Shown here: positions 45,138 through 48,157 of the stretch, piece by piece
Layout of the letters: the number at the start of each line of letters is the position of its first letter
How positions within the stretch are numbered: the first letter of the stretch is position 1
Position numbers and translations under genes: made by a program
The notes under the pieces: generated by a model
Told to the model about the DNA's origin: nothing
The model's database searches: none
What the model saw: the letters and a program-made list of their open reading frames with translations, nothing else
NCBI GenBank assembly: GCA_001557035.1
Contig: LSKJ01000679.1
Location: 1 to 48,157, forward strand
Source: Rhodospirillaceae bacterium CCH5-H10
GTDB lineage: Bacteria > Pseudomonadota > Alphaproteobacteria > Reyranellales > Reyranellaceae
Direction of reading: 5' to 3'
Length of the DNA stretch: 48,157 nt

Positions 45138-45989
45138 CTACTGCTCGCCGCTGGCGCTCGGCACGGCGCTGCCGTCATGCGGCAGGCCGATGGCGTGATA
45201 GCCGGAATCGACGAAGTGCACCGTGCCGGTGACGCCGGCGCTGAGATCCGACAGGTAGTAGAGCGCGGCGCCGCCGACGTCGGACAGCTCGACGTTGCGC
45301 CGCAGCGGCGCCGCCTCGCGCGACACGCGATAGACGTAGCGCGCACCGCCGATCACGGCACCGGCGAGGGTGCGCATGGGACCGGGCGAGATGGCGTTCA
45401 CGCGCACGCCCTGCGGGCCGAGATCGGCCGCGAGATAGCGCACGCTCGCCTCGAGCGCCGCTTTGGCGACACCCATGACGTTGTAGGACGGCATCACGCG
45501 CGTCGAGCCTTCGTAGGTCAGCGTGATCAGGCTGCCGCCCTCGGTCATCAGCGGCAGCGCCCGGCGCGCGATCTCGGTGAAGGAGTAGCAGGAGATGGTG
45601 AGGCTGCGCTGGAAGTTGGCCTTGGACGTGTCGACGTAGCGGCCCTTCAGCTCCTCCTTGTCGGAGAAGGCGATGGCATGGACCACGAAATCGAGCCGGC
45701 CCCATTCCTTCTTCAGCGTCTCGAACAGCCGGTCGAGGCTCGCCTCGTCCTCGACATCGGCCTCGACGACCACCTTTGAGCCGAGCTTCTCCACCATCGG
45801 CAGCACGCGCTTGCCGAAGGCGGAGCCCTGGTAGGTGAAGGCCATCTCGGCGCCGGCGGCGTGCAGCGCCTGGGTGATGCCCCAGGCGATCGAGCGGTCG
45901 TTGGCGACGCCCATGATCAGCCCGCGCTTACCCGCCATCAGCCCGGAGACTTTGGGAAAGTCCGAGCCGTCGTTGCGATCGTCTGGCAT
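45138..45989 (-). CDS. fabI: Enoyl-[acyl-carrier-protein] reductase (NADH)
   Basis: This 283-residue short-chain dehydrogenase-type reductase completes each fatty-acid elongation cycle. The catalytic Tyr-x6-Lys is in YNVMGVAKAALE with the second Tyr in TYEGST, the NADH loop is GVANDRSIAWGI and NAISPGPMRTLAG is the substrate loop. A C-terminal extension (GLPHDGSAVPSASGEQ) is slightly longer than in E. coli. It is the last gene of the fabA-fabB-fabI run, 7 bp after fabB, and is convergent with the dioxygenase gene. Confidence 0.95.
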   Translation of the reverse strand: MPDDRNDGSDFPKVSGLMAGKRGLIMGVANDRSIAWGITQALHAAGAEMAFTYQGSAFGKRVLPMVEKLGSKVVVEADVEDEASLDRLFETLKKEWGRLDFVVHAIAFSDKEELKGRYVDTSKANFQRSLTISCYSFTEIARRALPLMTEGGSLITLTYEGSTRVMPSYNVMGVAKAALEASVRYLAADLGPQGVRVNAISPGPMRTLAGAVIGGARYVYRVSREAAPLRRNVELSDVGGAALYYLSDLSAGVTGTVHFVDSGYHAIGLPHDGSAVPSASGEQ

Positions 45990-45996
45990 CGATCCC

Positions 45997-47244
45997 TCAG
46001 TGATCGTAGCGGGAGAAGAGCAGGCAGGCGTTGGTGCCGCCGAAGCCGAAGCTGTTCGACATCACGGTCTGCAGGCCAGCCTTGTCGATGCGCTGGCGGG
46101 CGATGGGATATCCCTCGGCGCCGGGATCGAGGTTCTCGATGTTGGCAGAAGCCGCGATGAAGTCTTCCTTCATCATCAGCAGCGAATAGATCGCCTCGTG
46201 CGCGCCGGTCGCGCCCTGGCTGTGACCGGTCAGCGACTTGGTCGAGCTGACGGTCGGCAGCTTGTCCGGCTGCTTCTCGCCGAACACGGCGCGGATGGCG
46301 TCGAGTTCGGTGATGTCGCCCACCGGCGTCGCGGTGCCGTGGGTGTTGATGTAGTCGACCGGCGTGTTGCGGGTCGGGGCGCCCGGGAAGCCCGCGAGGG
46401 CGAGCTTCATGCAGCGCAACGCGCCTTCGCCCGAGGGCGCCACCATGTCGGCGCCGTCCGATGTGGCGCCGTAGCCGATCACTTCGGCGTAAATCCTGGC
46501 GCCGCGGGCCAGGGCGGTTTCGAGTTCCTCGAGCACCACGATGCCGCCGCCGCCGGCGATGACGAAGCCGTCGCGGTCCTTGTCGTAGGCACGGCTCGCG
46601 CGCTGCGGCGTGTCGTTATACTTGGACGACATCGCGCCCATGGCGTCGAACAGCACCGACAGCGTCCATTCGAGCTCCTCGCCGCCGCCCGCGAACATGC
46701 GGTCGGCCTTGCCGAGCTGGATGGTCTCGACGGCGTTGCCGATGCAGTGCGCCGAGGTCGAGCAGGCAGAGCTGATGGAATAGCTCGGGCCCTTGATCTT
46801 GTAGGCGGTCGCGAGGTTGGCCGAGACGGTGCTCGACATGGCGCGCGGCACCTGGAACGGGCCGACGCGCTTGGGCCCCTTTTCCTTGGCGGTAAGGGCC
46901 GCCTGCACGATGGCGCCCGTCGTCGGGCCGCCCGAGCCCGCAACGAGACCGGTGCGCTCGTTGGAGATTTCGGCCTCGCCGAGACCGGCGTCCGCGATCG
47001 CCTCCTTCATGGAAAGATAGGCGTAGGCGGAACCGTTGCCCATGAAGCGCATGAGGCGGCGATCGACCAGCTCCTCGACGTTGAGTTTCAGCGTGCCGGC
47101 GACCTGGCTGCGGAAACCGAGGTCCTTGTACTCCTGCACGAACTCGATGCCGGACTTGCCTTCCTTCAGCGACTGCGTGACCTCGGCGGCGTTGTTGCCG
47201 ATCGGGGAGACGATGCCGAGGCCCGTGACGACGACCCGCCTCAT
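45997..47244 (-). CDS. fabB: 3-oxoacyl-[acyl-carrier-protein] synthase I
   Basis: This 415-residue condensing enzyme has the Cys-His-His triad: [12 protein letters not shown] (Cys near 163), [11 protein letters not shown] and [13 protein letters not shown]. It elongates cis-unsaturated acyl-ACPs made by FabA and is therefore needed for unsaturated fatty acids. The ATG shares its A with the last base of the fabA stop (TGATG), giving translational coupling. FabI follows 7 bp later. The fabA-fabB arrangement next to irr is common in alphaproteobacteria. Confidence 0.97.
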   Translation of the reverse strand: MRRVVVTGLGIVSPIGNNAAEVTQSLKEGKSGIEFVQEYKDLGFRSQVAGTLKLNVEELVDRRLMRFMGNGSAYAYLSMKEAIADAGLGEAEISNERTGLVAGSGGPTTGAIVQAALTAKEKGPKRVGPFQVPRAMSSTVSANLATAYKIKGPSYSISSACSTSAHCIGNAVETIQLGKADRMFAGGGEELEWTLSVLFDAMGAMSSKYNDTPQRASRAYDKDRDGFVIAGGGGIVVLEELETALARGARIYAEVIGYGATSDGADMVAPSGEGALRCMKLALAGFPGAPTRNTPVDYINTHGTATPVGDITELDAIRAVFGEKQPDKLPTVSSTKSLTGHSQGATGAHEAIYSLLMMKEDFIAASANIENLDPGAEGYPIARQRIDKAGLQTVMSNSFGFGGTNACLLFSRYDH

Positions 47245-47777
47245 CAGACCGCTGCCGCGGCGGGAGTGGCGCCGTCCTTGATCAGGCCGACCTTCATGTC
47301 GATCGCCTCGTAGACAGGATTGCCGTCGGCCGTCACGAACCCGTCGCCGACGCCCATGACGAGGCGGCGCAGGATCACCCGCTTGGGATGGACGTGATAG
47401 GTGAGCTTCTTCACCGAAGGCACGATCATCCCGGTCAGCTTGACCTCGCCGACGCCGATCGCCCGGCCGCGGCCCGGCGCCTTCATCCAGCCGAGGAAGA
47501 AGCCCAGCATCTGCCACAGCGCGTCGAGGCCGAGGCATCCCGGCATCACCGGATCGCCCTGGAAATGGCAGGCGAAGAACCAGAGGTCGGGTTTCACGTC
47601 CAGCTCGGCGATGATCTCGCCCTTGCCGTACTTGCCCCCGGTGGAGTCGATCTTGACGATACGGTCGAACATCAGCATCGGCGGCAGCGGCAGCTGGGCG
47701 TTCCCGGGACCGAACAGGTTCCCCTTGGCGCATTCGATCAGGTCTTCAAAAGTATAACTGTGCTTCTGCTCGCTCAC
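47244..47777 (-). CDS. fabA: 3-hydroxydecanoyl-[acyl-carrier-protein] dehydratase/isomerase
   Basis: This 177-residue hot-dog enzyme makes the cis double bond precursor for unsaturated fatty acids. The active-site His and Asp are in [21 protein letters not shown], with [12 protein letters not shown] near the N-terminus. Start codons in the region are GTG (47783, 47777); the GTG at 47777 yields [12 protein letters not shown], matching homologous N-termini. The gene is divergent from irr over about 136 bp, which must contain both promoters. Confidence 0.94.
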   Translation of the reverse strand: MSEQKHSYTFEDLIECAKGNLFGPGNAQLPLPPMLMFDRIVKIDSTGGKYGKGEIIAELDVKPDLWFFACHFQGDPVMPGCLGLDALWQMLGFFLGWMKAPGRGRAIGVGEVKLTGMIVPSVKKLTYHVHPKRVILRRLVMGVGDGFVTADGNPVYEAIDMKVGLIKDGATPAAAAV

Positions 47778-47913
47778 ATTCACCGTCCCGAAGGCCGCCC
47801 GGAAAGGGCTTCGCGGCCAGAATAAGGATGCCGGACGCCCGGCGCAAACCAGCCCAGCCTGTCGGGGAGGGCCTTTTCTTGTCTTTTCCTCCCGCTTACA
47901 TAAGACTGCAATC

Positions 47914-48157
47914 ATGTCAGGCAACAGGCCCGATTTTACCGTCAGCCTCCGGCAGGCCGGCCTTCGCCCCACGCGGCAGCGGGTCGCGCTCGCGCGCGTG
48001 CTGTTCGAAGGCGAACATCGCCATGTCACGGCAGAGAGCCTGCATGCCGAAGCGAAGGCGAACCGCATGCCGGTATCGCTCGCCACCGTCTACAACACGC
48101 TGAACCAGTTCCGCGATGCCGGCCTCCTGCGGGAAGTGGTCGTGGCGCCGGGCCGGT
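47914..48157 (+). CDS. irr: Fur-family iron response regulator Irr, 3'-truncated
   Basis: The first 81 residues of a Fur-superfamily regulator run off the end of the window: [20 protein letters not shown], then [13 protein letters not shown] and [20 protein letters not shown], the winged helix-turn-helix core. The HRHVTAE segment and the location next to fabA/fabB point to Irr, the heme-responsive iron regulator of alphaproteobacteria, rather than Fur. The ATG at 47914 has no clear Shine-Dalgarno site, and a weak TTGTCT (47879) / TAAGAC (47901) pair could give a near-leaderless transcript. The truncation leaves the metal- and heme-binding part unseen. Confidence 0.85.
   Translation, partial: MSGNRPDFTVSLRQAGLRPTRQRVALARVLFEGEHRHVTAESLHAEAKANRMPVSLATVYNTLNQFRDAGLLREVVVAPGR

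Overview
This is a high-GC window with short intergenic gaps and typical alphaproteobacterial gene neighbourhoods. These include rimP-nusA-ylxR-infB-rbfA-truB-rpsO-pnp, a fabA-fabB-fabI block divergent from an Irr-type iron regulator, the hisA-hisF-hisE end of a histidine cluster, and orphan Bug/TctC and TRAP solute-binding proteins. I infer an alphaproteobacterium of the Hyphomicrobiales/Reyranella kind. No rRNA, tRNA, CRISPR array or insertion sequence was recognised.

Layout. 1-2704: end of a dipeptide/oligopeptide ABC transporter (binding protein C-terminus and two ATPases). 2699-6205 (minus): acyl-CoA dehydrogenase, a class III PLP enzyme of the phospho-lyase type and an APH-fold kinase in one tight operon, divergent from a NodD-type LysR regulator (6437-7426). 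7525-10257: orphan TRAP binding protein and the ComM/YifB ATPase. 10258-12379: a lower-GC two-gene island (membrane protein plus SAM methyltransferase). 12380-17137 (minus): HIT protein, exported hydrolase, TauD-type dioxygenase, AGPS-like FAD enzyme and a DUF4239 membrane protein. 17242-18267: a small unknown gene and a membrane-anchored J-like protein. 18402-22918: a four-gene, translationally coupled operon with a copper beta-propeller enzyme resembling thiocyanate dehydrogenase, an FtsX/MacB-type permease, its ATPase and a single-pass membrane protein. 23014-27716: hisE/hisF/hisA, a GST, an M20 amidohydrolase and an acidic unknown protein. 27896-30188: a TPP enzyme and trmB. 30298-42412: the transcription/translation operon with a terminator-bearing leader, interrupted by palindromic repeats before rbfA and by an opposite-strand MFS/spermidine-synthase fusion gene. 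42445-43435: an AbrB/nucleotidyltransferase pair resembling a toxin-antitoxin module. 43445-45128: a Bug protein and an exported intradiol dioxygenase. 45138-48157: fabI, fabB, fabA and truncated irr.

The most promising system is the thiocyanate-dehydrogenase-like operon. The enzyme lacks the CuA domain of nitrous oxide reductase but keeps histidines, an Asp and a Glu at spacings that fit my recollection of the trinuclear copper site of thiocyanate dehydrogenase. Its co-translated ABC-type partner genes recall the NosDFY accessory proteins. Second are the kinase/phospho-lyase/acyl-CoA dehydrogenase operon and the AbrB/nucleotidyltransferase module, which starts at a duplicated palindrome that also looks like the -10 element of a leaderless promoter.

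Two families of palindromic intergenic repeats sit at operon ends and inside the infB-rbfA gap. Function assignments come from reading motifs by eye; no database search was run.
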